DNA of 64,000 nt from Paracentrotus lividus (taxonomy: Eukaryota; Echinodermata; Echinoidea; Camarodonta; Echinidae): contig CALNVZ010003433.1 in the NCBI GenBank assembly GCA_940671915.1, positions 33,860,476 to 33,924,475 of the forward strand, given 5' to 3'. The notes beneath the pieces are model-generated. The model worked only from the letters and a program-made list of their open reading frames with translations, was not told the DNA's origin and did no database searches. The position numbers were made by a program, and so were the translations under genes. Of the stretch, positions 1 to 13,400 are shown piece after piece; positions within the stretch are counted from its first letter, which is position 1; every line of letters begins with the position of its first letter.

Positions 1-257
1 TTGCCTTTTGCTTTTTTTTCTTCACTGCACTTACTTAGCTTTTTGAACATCTACAATTATAGTCAATTATTTTAATGCCTGTCCGGCTTGCCTGCCATCG
101 ATCGAATGTTATTTTAAATTTCAAATTTTGGTACTCTCAAAAAATGGGCCATTCCCCCCCCCCCGTCACCTCCGGCGAGCAAAAAAAGTCATGCTGGCCT
201 AGCGATAAGCGGGAGGGAGGGGCTGGATCCGTGCCTGCCCTATCATGCGCGTATTCT

Positions 258-279
258 GGGGGGGGGGGGGGGGGGGGGG
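258..279. repeat. Poly-G tract
   Basis: About 22 consecutive G. Such tracts recur in the window (5446-5470, 35694-35745, 39636-39735) and produce artefactual glycine-rich open frames. Confidence 0.9.
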
Positions 280-670
280 AGGACCCTCAGGGTTTGAAAA
301 TGAAATGAGAAGGAAAAAAAATGTAAATATAAAAACATGATATTAGCGACCAATGATCTAAAATCACAGGCAATTTCTGTCTCACTTAATGGCAATTCTT
401 TAGCGGGCACTACTTTTTCTTTTAAAGATGAGTTTAAACAACCTTGTCAGGACTCACCACTTGTTATGCGATCATTAAATCGAGAACTATGATTTATCTG
501 TTTAAAAAAAAGTTTTACAAAAACCGCAAATCAACACATTATACTTTGATTTTTAGCACTGTCTCACACCCCCCCCCACCGCCCGGCCGCCATATTTAAT
601 GACCACTTTCGAGCCTCAACCCCTCGTTTTTTTTTAACAAACAGCTCCCGGACCCACTGAGAAGCACTAG

Positions 671-673
<3 letters not shown>

Positions 674-713
<40 letters not shown>

Positions 714-873
714 AATAAAATCCGTTTGCGAAAGTGTCTATTAACCATAAGTAACGAACTAGCGAGCCTTTGTTATACACCACCTCCAGTCCCATCAATA
801 CTCAGGCCCGTAACTAGGGGGGGGGTCGAAGTTCGAACACCCCCCCCCCCCTGCTGCGAGCAAGGGTCCGCTT

Positions 874-904
<31 letters not shown>
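674..904. repeat. Two poly-A tracts
   Basis: About 37 A at 674-710 and about 29 A at 876-904, separated by C- and G-rich sequence. They could be tails of old retroposed copies or simple slippage tracts. No flanking retroposon body is recognised. Confidence 0.7.
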
Positions 905-906
<2 letters not shown>

Positions 907-2239
907 TTAAAAAAGAAAAAAGGGGAAATATCATGTAAGAACTACCCTATAGCTATAGGGTACTCTACGGCGAAGGCAAAATTTTTTTTTAACCACTACC
1001 CCAAAATATTGAACACGTACCCCCCCCCCCCCTTTCATGGGATTTTTTATCAAAGAAAGTTTTGTGAACTCCCATGATGCCCAATTTATTGCATTTTTTC
1101 TCATTTTGGGGCCCCCTTTGTTACCTATTGGCTATAGCCGGTAAATAATAATAAGCTGCGCCACTGATAGGCAACTAGATAGTCGGCGCATTATAAATGC
1201 TATATATTATTATTTATTACCTGGCCGATCAAGCCCCCTTCAGTCTACCCCGGGAAATGCGTCTGAGTTGTCTTGCTCTATTGTTCTTTGAGGTTTAGGT
1301 CTCTTGTCAGGGAGGGGTTGAAAGTAAAAAAGTGTGATTAGTGAAAATTCGGAACAATTTTATTCCACTTTTTATGTTGAAAACAAAATAAATAAAGAAC
1401 ACCTTAACACCTTTAATTATTATCATTTTCCTCGAATGTTTTTTTAGCCCTTGATGACAATTGTAAACGGTAACTCAACTAACAGAAATGGCCATCTTGG
1501 GGTGTTGACAACCTTTTTTGGAAGAAAAGTCCTGGAAGGTTTAACTAACGTCCAAGATATAGCCAGGAGCCCGAAAATGTATGTGGTGACAAACATATTC
1601 AAGAAAATTAACTGGAGCAAATAAATGTCGCTGGAGTAAAAAAAAAAACGAAAAAAAAACAACAAAAAAAACACCTTTATGGACGACTTGGGGTGTTCAT
1701 CAATATTCAAAATTTGATTTTTAAAACTAGTGTAATTGTTTTGCCCCATTTATCATGTTTTATTATATTGTGGATTTATATCAATTAAATTTTATTGAAT
1801 TCGATTTAGTGGTAATAGGACCTATATTGGCTATATAGTTAGTGATGGATCCATGATTTCATGACGGGGTCCGGTGAGGGGCTGGGATACATTTTTGACT
1901 TTCAGGTTTTGCATTAATTTTTTGTATTGGGAGTCAAACTCCAGCCGATATGGGGGGGGGGGGGGGCTTTTCATGCGGGTTCGAATTTCTCGGCCCGCTC
2001 GCGAAAGGGGCCCAAAGCCAAGGCCAAGATTTTTCTTCTAAAATTTTGGGGCCCCTTGTATCAGCGCCTGAATAATCTATAATCAATTTAGATAATTTAT
2101 AAATGTTTCGTGAAAATAATTAGAACATGGAGTAAGAAGAGATTTTCTCCAAGATTAGAATAAAGTCATAGAGACATCTCTATGATATGAATAAAGGGGA
2201 CCGAATTAAGTCATGGAGATGTACATCTCTATGGAATAA

Positions 2240-2292
2240 AGTACGTACGTACGCGTGCGCGGCGCACGTTCGCACGCGCGCGCGCGCGCAAT
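2240..2292. repeat. Alternating GT/AC and CG tract just upstream of gene A
   Basis: A run of alternating purine and pyrimidine begins with gtacgtacgtacgcgtgcgc and ends in (CG)n. It lies about 110 bp before the gene A start codon in otherwise AT-rich DNA. Such tracts can adopt Z-DNA and are CpG-dense. A promoter role is inference from position only. Confidence 0.75.
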
Positions 2293-2403
2293 CGAAAATA
2301 TTGCACGCACACTCAAAACTTCATCCAGAGCCAAACTGTCAATAATCGAAAACTACGGCTTTATTTTGCATTATAAATATCTGCATAAGAATTAGGTGTC
2401 ATC

Positions 2404-2443
2404 ATGTCAAGTTGTGCTAAATGCAATAAACCTGTTTATTTCG
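2404..2443 (+). CDS. CRIP1-like: Gene A coding exon 1
   Basis: Encodes MSSCAKCNKPVYF plus one base, holding the first two zinc cysteines. It is followed by the donor gtgagt at 2444, phase 1. Its length (40 nt) equals that of gene B exon 1. Confidence 0.9.
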
Positions 2444-5400
2444 GTGAGTAGTGAATAATGTTTAATCTAATGTAGTGATTTAAATAGATAAATTTACCGA
2501 CTTTCCATGCTGTAGTCTAAGTTAGATCTACTCAAAATCAAATTTGAAAGCGCTCAGTCCCACAAAAGTAATTTGGCGTTTGTTTGGCGTCTTCCTGTTG
2601 ATCATCCACTCCACTGGTTGCTTAACTTGTGTTTTCTTTTCCTCAGATGAGTCAGATACTGAGCATAAGCTCCTAGGACTAGGAGTATACTCGCACAACT
2701 GTTAGTTTATTATCAAGCGTAAAGACATGCATATATTCATGATGTACGCGACTGCGACAAGACATATCGCTTGAATATAAAAAATTAACACAAAATTTTG
2801 GTCCGAATTGCCATGCACGTCTTGACAGCCGCATTGAAATCGTGCTATTTACAACAAACCAGCCGTAAATCCTCCAAAGTCCAATGCCTGGATTCTGGAT
2901 GGCTCAGTCAGTTTTACTGTTGCTGGTTACGATAATCTTGAGTAGATTTCTATCTAGATCTAACGCACTCATTGCTATGAGGTAAGTATCGACCTCGTTA
3001 ACCTTCTTCTTCTTATTCCTCCAGTGATGTTGGAGATCAGCAACTTTATATTCGGTTGATATTTTTATGAACCACTTTTCCCACTGTTTTTATGGCGAGT
3101 GCATCCATAAAGGATGTAGAAAATGTTCTACAGTGCTTCCATAGTCCATAATAAATTAAGCTAGGCCTCGGCCCAGGAAAAAAAAAAAAAAAAAACACTA
3201 AAAAAGGAGTAAAACTCACCACTCGTCAGGAGAATTACCTTCCCACAGCCTCACTGCAGAGCGCCGTCATTTACTATGATTTGTATTAGGCTGCGTGCGG
3301 CAATTGCTATATTGTTAAAAGAGTCGTCCCAGATCAACTCGGCCAATACCAAGAATGGCAAGAGTCAGCATCGCCACAGAGCAAGTTCTAGTTACATTGC
3401 TCGATAGTGTGCGAGCTAGCTACGTGCTACTGCTAGCGATTGGGCTCTACTTTCTCATCGGACCTTTACCGAATCAATGATTTGGTATAGGTAGAGTTGA
3501 ATCAAGCTTCCTGTCCATAGCCAAGATAAAGTGAACTTGTTTGGGCTGTTAGTCTTTTTCAGCCGTTCACAAGTTTAATAAAGACGGGGAAGCAATGCAC
3601 TTGATTTTGTTTGAGAATCTATTTTGGTTTCTGTTATGTTTAGCTTCTCTGTGGTTAGTATGTTGCTAATTACATTTAGACCCTATGTTTGTTCCAGTTT
3701 CGTTTCATATTCAATAACGAGATTCGATAATACAGGGCTTGAAATAAATATTTCAGCTTTGAACAAAAACTAACTCCCAATTGAGATATTAGTGCGGTAC
3801 GGTATGTCACAAAAACATCTCTCGTGCAATATCAACGCCAAATTTCATTTTTTGGCATTTTTGGGTCCATTAGGGTCCAAGGTATTAGAAATTGAAGGGG
3901 GTCAAATTTTCAGACCCCTCTTTAACTTCCTGGGGACCCTTCCTGGGGGCGCCATATTGACCCAATAAGAAAAATGAGTGCATTCCTCCTCGAATCAATT
4001 TTGAAATATCTTTTTTCATCTAAATTTACCAGACATGTGGTAGTAGTTCATTTCCAGTCGCATTCCATCTTAAAAGTTGAATTTTTCTTACCATTTAATG
4101 CCCAATTTGTGAAGAATTACACCAAAAAAACATTTAAAAAATGAAAATGTTAAGAAATTCGTCTATTTTCATTAATTCTGGCTAAAAATTACAAGTTATA
4201 AGGTATTATTTGGTATCATACAGTGGAAGAGTTGAAGTGCACGTATCACACATCATCAAAACAGCAATTTTTAGCTTTTTTAATTTAAAAAATACCCTAA
4301 TTATCCCTAAAATCTTACGCGAACTCCAGATGGCGCCAAACACGCTGAAAAAAATAAATGAAGAATTCTATCAAATATCATGTTCTGGGCACTCCAATGG
4401 CATGAATGGATCAGAAACAAGATAAATTTGATATATATTATATGACTTTTCACATGGTTATAGACAATATCATGCATTCTCGTTCGTTACTTTGATATCG
4501 ATCCCTCTATTTATTGAAGCTAAGCATTGCTCTTCATTTGTCCCAGAGCACAGATTGCGATGAAATATTGCATGCACTCAGAGATCTATCTAATAGGAGA
4601 CCTCGCCATAATATTCGATAGCATGAAATTGTTTGTTTCATTGTTTGTTGTTGATAGACTATTTAGTTTTTGCATGATATAGCGATAAATTGGTTATTAT
4701 CAAAGAATAAAAGGTTTTAAACATTATTGGCCTAAATTTTATGACAAGAAATAATATCTGAAATGCCTAAATTCGGTATTATAAATGAGCATTAATGTCT
4801 ATTTCTATTATATTCTTGTTGTTTTTCACTTATGAATTTTATCTGTACCTTTTGTTATTATTATTCTCCAGTATTTTATTGCATAGGCTTTTTTAGGACA
4901 TAATATTCATAATTTTATCCAGTGTCATTATAAATTAAGAGACAAGAGTCTGCACTAGAGAGCTACTGCATCCACTATACCATAATTATACATATAAGAA
5001 GCATTAAGCTCACAATGCCTATCAAGTCGATATTATCTTCACCGTCAACCAAGGAAAAGTTGCATCATATTATATTCCTCATCAAGGGCGGTGATGTCAC
5101 GACTGGCGGTGGACAGAAACCAGAGAAGGGAATTGATAATATACTCATGCGGAATGAAGCGTCCCAAAGATATATTTGTATATCCAACATTCGAAATAGA
5201 ATGACCTACTTTTCAAATAGCAGAAACTTATGACAATTTAAAAAATAAAGCATTTTTAACAAATAAAATATATTCCATGAATACATATATAGCGACTGGA
5301 GGTAAGAGCATTGCATTTAATCATTTTGTGTTTTGTTTGCGAAATTGTGCCCTATAATAACAATTTAGCATTGTATTTGACATAAATTTTGCTTCTTCTA

Positions 5401-7274
5401 CTTACTATAGCTGATCACTTGAAAAAATGTTAAGCTTTAATCGACGGGGGGGGGGGGGGGGGGGGGGGGGACGATCCCAAAGAAAAAAAATGGAGGGGGG
5501 GGGGACACATCCCCCCGTCCGCCGCTTATGCTGAATATCCTTATGGCTTCCACAATTAGATATACCTCTTTCAAGGTGTAGCACATGGTCAAGGGGAGCT
5601 AAGGGGCATGTTCTAAGGCCAGGGCGTGCGCACAAGATGATAATCAAGATTAACTAATAAAGTTTTTGCCCCTATGCTGCGTGTCCAAGAATGAAAGGCT
5701 GGTCTGTGCCCAGACATTGGTGTCTGCTAGTATTATCGATAAAAAATCGGTGTCCACTCCCTTATTTTGCTTATCTATTTTCTTTTTCTTTACAGACAAG
5801 GGAAACGAGAAATGGATGTAGTCACAGTGGTAATTAACAGGGAAAAATGTGTAAAGGCTTCCTTCGAACTATATAATATATTAATGGATGATTGGGAATT
5901 CAAAAAGATTGATTAATCAATGCCTACTTGAGTTCTGGATGATGATGAGAGGAGAGATATGATGATGATGATGATAATGATGATGATGATGCATTTCTAT
6001 GCTTCAACGAGGCCGGGTGGGCTGGGGATGTGCACTAGCTGTGGTGCCCGTGCACCCCCCCCGCAGGGAGGCACAGGAGTACCGCCCCATCGAGCTAAAA
6101 AACACACAAAAACAACACCCCAAAACAGATAGATACCTAGTTTAGTGACCTACCACACGGTCTGCGGAGCCCAGGGGGGGGGGGTGACTGGGGAACTTCA
6201 TGACGTTTAAATGTTTAAATGAGAATTATAATAGACGTTTCAACTGTTATATATATTTTTTTAAACTTGGTTCCCTTAGTAAATACACAAGGTATGGTCT
6301 TAACAGGGGCCGCGGAGCGTTTTTGAAAGTGGAGGGCTGAACGAAAGTTGGGGGCTGAACAGGCAAAAATCACAAATGTATGGTCATTTTGCGTTGTTTT
6401 AACGTTTGGCTGAAAAAAGTGGGCTGCATTCCCTCCTCTCCTCAGCATTATCTTAATTTAAAGGGGAAGTTCACCCTGGAAATTATTGGTTCTAAAACAT
6501 ACGGAAAATAAAAATAAAAATATGAGTGAAAGTTTGAAGAAAATCGACCAAAAAATAGTGAAGTTATGAATATTCAAAGTTTTGATTATGTGACGTCACG
6601 TGCGAGCAGCTCTCCTTATGTTGTGTATGTAAATTCCATAAATTTGTTTTTTTTTTCATGGTTCTTGATAAAGGAATGGGTTGAATTGATAGAGGCATGT
6701 ATATGAACATAATTTTTTATGATAAATTACCACCCAGGTGAAATAAATAATATTTTTTTGAGAAAATGACACTTTATGGAATTTACATTACATAACACAG
6801 GAGAGCAGCTCGCATATGACGTCACATAACCAAAACTTTAAACATCCATAACTGGTTATTTTTGGTAGATTTTCTTCAAACCTTCACTCATATTTTTTCT
6901 TTATTTTTCTGCATTTTTAGAATCCAATTTAAACCCAGGTGAACTTTCCTTTAAAAGCATTTGAAGAAGTACAACGGGAAGAAAAAAAACCTACCTGTTA
7001 ATTCAATTACAACTCTTTGCGTGCGCTTTTATATTTTAGCATTACAAGTAACCAACCCCTTTTACTATTCGTTTAGGATACCCTTCCCTTTATATCTTTA
7101 CGATGTAATAATTGCTCTGTTACAAGAGCTCAAAATTTGCCATGTATTCCTGCTAATATTGGGACGGCTAGTCGGACAAGGAAAGATTTTCCAATTAGAG
7201 CAAACAATATTAATTGGCAGCCTCATTTTTTCCCTGTTATCAGCAAGCACAATGTGTAGTTTTCCCTGTTCTCT

Positions 7275-7309
<35 letters not shown>

Positions 7310-7365
7310 CATAAAGCGCCTTGTGCATTTTATTTAAATGGAAAATGGCGCTATAAAAATCCCAT

Positions 7366-7403
<38 letters not shown>

Positions 7404-10400
7404 ACTCGGAAAATGTATTCTCGTATTAAAATTTTTTTTTTATATAGATAGAGATTGTGTTATGTGTCAAGCGTTGGTAAACGATGATATCACAGCTTAA
7501 TTTTGTTTTATCGTTACAGGCCGCTACAAAAAAATTATTTTTCACTTGCCCTGTTGGGCAAGTGAAATTTTTTTTTGCTTGCCCGAGAGGAAAAAACACT
7601 TGCCCAAATTTTATTTTCATTTTCTTTGTTTAAAGATATTTTTTAGTAGCAATATCATCTCATAAATGTCCACGAACAAAGAGCCTAAAAGACAAAAGCA
7701 CCACTAAATTTGGATCTTAAAAAAAAAAATTATTAAAAAAATATTAATTAAAAAAATAGTGAAATAATTTTCATGCCAAATTATCTTTAATTTTATATGT
7801 AACAAGCAGAAAAAATAGCATTGAAATGAACATTAACAAAAGGTAAGAAAGAAAATATATCCGAATTTTAATAATTTCTCATCTATAAATATTACAATCG
7901 AGTCTGTACGTTAAGACTAGCACCATACATCGGGACGCTCTGCACTGCAGATCGGCGAGATGTTTAGAATAACAAATTGGCTTATTTCACAAGTTTTAGG
8001 GATTTCATTTCAATTGTAAGGTAATGTTTTCTACAGTAGGAGAGCCCTGTGTAAGTATTTCGTCTAGTTTGTGTTTATAAACACCTCTTTTATTGTGTTT
8101 TTGAGGGGAAATGTTATGGGGAAATCGTTGATGCTGATACCCAGCACTGACGATTGCCTGGGCCGCTGGGGCTGGCTTCAAAGGCGCCTTCAACATGCTG
8201 AAATTATCGCTGGCCCGATCGGGCAAGTGACTTTGAACTTTGCTTGCCCGCCCGCTGTTTTCACTTGCCCCGGGCAAGCGGGCAAGCGGGTTTGTCGCGC
8301 CCTGCGTTATTACTTTTATTTCATGCAGTTGGGCAGTGGGCAGCAAAACTGTTTGTAAAGAAAACGATTTTTTTTTTTTTTAGATCTGTTATTTTTAATG
8401 GGCTGTGAGTGGATGGTAAAACCATTCTTAACAAAAGAAAAGGTACGATTTTTTCGTAAACTTGTTTGTTAAATTATTACATTTCATGATGTTTCTTTAT
8501 TTTGAATTATTAATGCCTTTATAGTGTCCAAAATTTGATATTTAAGATAATAGTTTGAAAAATTATCAAGATGTGTATGGCGCCATCTGTTGTTGAACTG
8601 TCATAGTATGATCTGATTTAAAGAGAAATTTGGGGTAGATTTTTACATTTAAACGATAGAATAGCCACCTGAATTGTATGTGATGTTTGTTCCTTATTTA
8701 TTCCATTATATAATACCATTTCAACCCATTATTCTAACATTTTAGTACAAAAGAGAGAGAAAAATGTCCACATTGTCTGGATTTTATATTTTCACCCTTT
8801 ATTTTTACCATTCTTTTGCAAATTGGGACCCCTAAACAAGTAGGGGTTAAATGTTAATTATGGTATATTACTTAGTATGAATTTCTCTCTCATCTTTGAC
8901 AACTTTTGGTGAAAACAATTTGAATAAGGGAGGAAGACACTTATTTTACCTATTGGGCCAATATGGCGCCCCCAAACGACTCCCCAGGAAATGAAGGAGG
9001 GGTCTGAAAATTTGACCCCCGACGGTTTTTGCTTAGTATGACCCTATAGAAGCTAAAACAATCAAAAAATCAATTTTGGCAATCATATTGCACGGGATGA
9101 CATAACAAACCGCACTATATCCCGCATGATAATCATACTCATAGAAAGTAGTACTTTGACGTTAACTTATATTTTGAACAAGCACAAGGCAGATATCTGC
9201 CCAGATTGTGTTTTCGCCATCTACGTTCATTTGGAAATAGTTTGGATTTGTTACCGCAACGTGTGTGTCATCTCTGCAAATTTTATACAAACACTCATCA
9301 AAAGTGATTCAAAACAGAAGTTTGGGGAGTAAAAACAGCCGAAACGGAAGTTTAGCAAAGACCTTGGATATTCAAGAAATCATCCATTGAGAAAACGGTA
9401 CGTAAAAAAAATGTATTTTTCATAATAATTATAAATTTAATATCGAGCTCTTCGGATTTCTATGGTCTTGCCTCGCGGGCCTCCCGCTAAAGTTGCTTGC
9501 GTGATCTAACGTTAGATCTAGTCGTCATGAAAAGAACAATCCAAACATCAATTTCCATTCTTGATCATAACATAATTTCAAGCCAAGGCCAGGCCAAGTA
9601 TAGTGAATGAATATTACACAGCAAAAGAATATGAAAAAAAAATTTGCGTAACTACTGAGAAAAGAGTAAAATCACTCGTAATACGATGTCAATACTTGGG
9701 TATTGACCTCGTGGACCAAACTGCCATATTTTGGGGGAAATTTTGCGACCTTGTCAATGTTGTTTAAAAATGTTTTATCTAAGGTTTTTCTCCTTTTTGC
9801 AGTCACTTTCAGCTCCAAAATTAGTAGTAGTATAATGTCTATGTAATTATAAGACACAGTGAATAGGTTTTGGAAAAATTTCAAATCAAAATCATGAAAA
9901 AAAAATTAAAACATCATTGATTTTTTTGCCCTTCCCCGCCCAAAAACGTGCAGGGAAATTTTCAGAAAGTGGACTTTAAAAAATTACTTTTCATCCAAGA
10001 AGAAAGAAAGAAAACTTAAAACATCAGGGATAGTGTAAAGGAACATCAAAACACTCAGTTATTGAAGAAAGATAAGTGAAATGTTATTTTAAAAAGTGAA
10101 AAATTGAGTTTGTTTTCTGAAAGTTTTCTTACTGAGTCTTGTCATTAGTCCCAAATGGTTCAGTTGCTTGTGTGAGTAAAGTAAGCATCAATCCAATGAC
10201 GCATCGGGCCGTCCAAGCAAATGCCATGATTTTCATGCCAAGTAGTAAGTCTATGGGTAAATCATGTGCACGCAATTCGCACCATTTCTGTGAGTGTGTG
10301 TTGCGCCGTGACTTGTGGGGAGATAGCTGTCTACTCTTAGTCCCTATTTGACCGACTCTTCTGTTATTTTCTCAAATTTTATCCAAAATCCTTTACAGAA

Positions 10401-13400
10401 CATGATTGTATTTTGTGTAGGAATATTTTCATGTAAATGGAACAATTTGAGGACATTATTTACAAAATGTAACAGATTCATTCTAAAATATTTTAACTGC
10501 AACGACTCAAATTGGGCTTTAAAATGCAGCATGGGAAGTGTATATTTAAGTAGAGTAAAGTGCCCGAAATTTAATTGATCTACAGACCTGTGTACTTTGG
10601 AGATTTTGAAAGTACTTTTGGGATGAAATCAATTGTTTCCTTTTGTCAGATATGTTTTTACTACTGATTAAAAAAACTTAACACTTAGAAAGTAGTCAAT
10701 AAAAAAAAGGTTGATTTATGAAACACAAATTACATGTGTTAAGTTATAGAGTAATTTCTCCTTTTCTCCCGTCTTCTTTATGCGGTATGTGTTTACACTT
10801 GGTGCATTGTTTACGAGGGTGTAAAAAGTGACTTGTACCGAAGTGGATGTGAATTAAAAATAACATGAAAACAACCTGACAAATGTCATACTTGTATAAC
10901 TTTTTATTGGAAAAGCATTAAATAAACAAAATAACCTAGCATAAGTTTTTTTTTTTTTTTTTTGTTGGTTGTTTTTTTTTTTACACCTTATGACTACCTT
11001 CTGTATAAAAATGAAATTATCAGAACAAGTCATGCTTGAGTAAGCACCCATCAAACACAAAATCATTTTTCTTTAATTCATACTCATCTATTGAATTGAT
11101 AGATCAATCTAACTTAGAACTATATACACTCCTACTATTAAAGTTATTTAGTTCAAGACCTTGGCTTTTAATGTTAAAAAGTTATGTTACTTTGATTAGG
11201 ATGGAGAACTTTGATTTTTTTTTGGTTTTGATTTCACCCCACTTTGACACAAGTCAAATTTTACATGTTCTCTTACAATGCGTCAAGTTCATTGAGTCAT
11301 AAAACATGTACCGCATGAATTAGGTTTCTTCTGAATGACAATTTTCCAGCACTGAGTTTTTTTTTACTCACTCTCTTACCAAATTGACCATCAGGACTCT
11401 CTTTTGGACTCGTTCTTATCTGATGATGTGATTTTAATTTGTTGGACCTCCATATTCTATTATGGAGCATACCTGTGTATAACATGTATGGTGAACAGGT
11501 CTTTCTACAGCAGGCGTTATAGTTTGAGTAGCTTTGATATATGATTTTTACTGTTTTTGATGTTTCATGAGGTTATTTACATTTTTGTCCCATTTCAAGT
11601 AATTCTCGACTATAACTCCTTGGATTTTTGCTTCATTTTAGTTTGTGATTTTCGATTAAAAAAAGTTGGGTGAGGAGGGGGAGATAACATAAAACAAACA
11701 TTCATCTGAACACATTTTGGGGTATAATACCGTATTAAATTTCATTTGATTTTGGTTACACCAGGGGGGTGTTTCAAAAACTTTACAAATGATTTTACGA
11801 ACAAGCGGAACATTTTCTTGGGTGCCATTCCACAGTCGGGAGGACATTTGTTGTTTTCTTCTTTTTGCTTTATCTCAAATTCAGGTTGTATTTTGGGCTT
11901 TAAACTTTTCTGAAACTATTATTACAATGGGGGACACAGATTAATTTTGATTTTACCTTCAAATTGTATGTCCTTGTAGGAGAACTAAAACCATACATAG
12001 ATTGAAGAACATGGGACTGCATGCATTAAAAAAAAAGTTTTTTAGACTTTGACGGAGAACTATGATTTCTTTTGCAATTTTTCCAACTGGATAATCTTTA
12101 GAATATTAAATCACATCTAAAGTGACAATAACATTCAATCTGATGTCACAAAAAGGTATGAAAATTTGAAATATATCTTGACGGACAAACTGTAACGCTA
12201 GTTACCAACATTAACACTCCCTGTATTTTATTTATCTGTTCATTTTTTCTTCATTTTGATGCAGTTGATAGGTTATAAATATGCTAATGTCTTTGTAAGA
12301 TTTATAGGAAATGTTTTGTCATCATGGTGTAGTTTGAGGACAATTTGCCATAACATTCATCATGATTTTGAAAATGTCCTTTTTGCGTAATGAGTTACCA
12401 AAGTTCAACGACCGGAGAATCTGTACGAGCGTGACCAATAATTTTTTTTTCTGATCCATTTGGTTAGTCTATGTCAGCTTTACATATGGTGCAAAAAGTA
12501 ACTTGTAGATCCTGAAAGAAAGATAGTGGATTTTAATCGTGAAAGGTACCGGTTATTTGTAACGCGAGTTACCATGGAATGGCCCATAATAACACTTTTT
12601 ATCCATCCGAAAAAGCACGGCTGGATTACACACACCGTATGCGTTGTGTATACAGGCAAATAGAATTTCTATTTGATATACATGTATCTGTGCACTGGCA
12701 GTTGAAGTAAAATTAATGTGTACCCATGGCAATTGAGAGAAGTTTTTTTTTGTTTTGTTTTGTTTTGTTTTTTTTTGTATTTCAACCATTTCTGAATTAA
12801 ATTGCTCAAATAAACAGTGTTTTAAGTTTGGTAATTGAAAATCATAATATGTACTCAAATTTTATTCCTGCTAACAAAGTAGTTGAAAATCTAAAATTCC
12901 ATCTCTTCCAAAACTAGGAGAGGACAAAAACAATAAAATATAAGCTCTCTAAGGAATAGTACAATGTGTGCATCAGCATGAGATACTAAAATAATGTGTT
13001 TTACTTGTAATTTTTTTACTTTTAGCCGAGAAACTTGTGGCTCTGGAGAAAGAATGGCACAAGACCTGCTTCAAATGTTCCTATGATCAGTGTAAAAAGA
13101 GATTAAATTCTGGAGAGCAAGTAGAGGTAAGATCATACTTCATTGTTTCATTGACAAAAGGATGCAAGTGACATATCAACAAAATTTGAGCTCTTGATAC
13201 TGAACATATATTTTTATTACATACTATTCTCCATATGCATATAAATTTACAGATAATTTATACAGAATATGCATCCTGCTAAATGGATATTTTAGGTTAA
13301 GATGTCGTATTGACATCAGTGTAAATATGTTACTTGATTCATTTTTTTCTTCTTATAGGGCAGCATTAATACCGGGTACATTTTTTTAATACATGTATTG

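Larger units (their letters stand above)
1..2403. other. Upstream region of gene A, no gene recognised
   Basis: No coding exon is recognised. The stretch holds homopolymer tracts (G at 258-279, A at 674-710 and 876-904, C runs near 840 and 1020) and fragments resembling inverted-repeat ends, for example gctgcgccactgata near 1156. The short open frames here run through poly-A, poly-G or poly-T and have no recognisable domain. A transcribed non-coding 5' exon of gene A could lie here but cannot be seen from sequence alone. Confidence 0.5.
2444..13025 (+). other. Gene A intron 1 (10.6 kb)
   Basis: Runs from donor gtgagt to acceptor ttttag. It contains a dispersed repeat in both orientations (about 3782-4350 and 8575-9122), a TTAA-flanked element (6458-6954), an hAT-like element (7512-8309) and microsatellites. 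Between 9123 and 13025 only AT-rich sequence and homopolymers were seen; gtaacgcgagttacc-type short palindromes occur near 12555. Confidence 0.8.
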
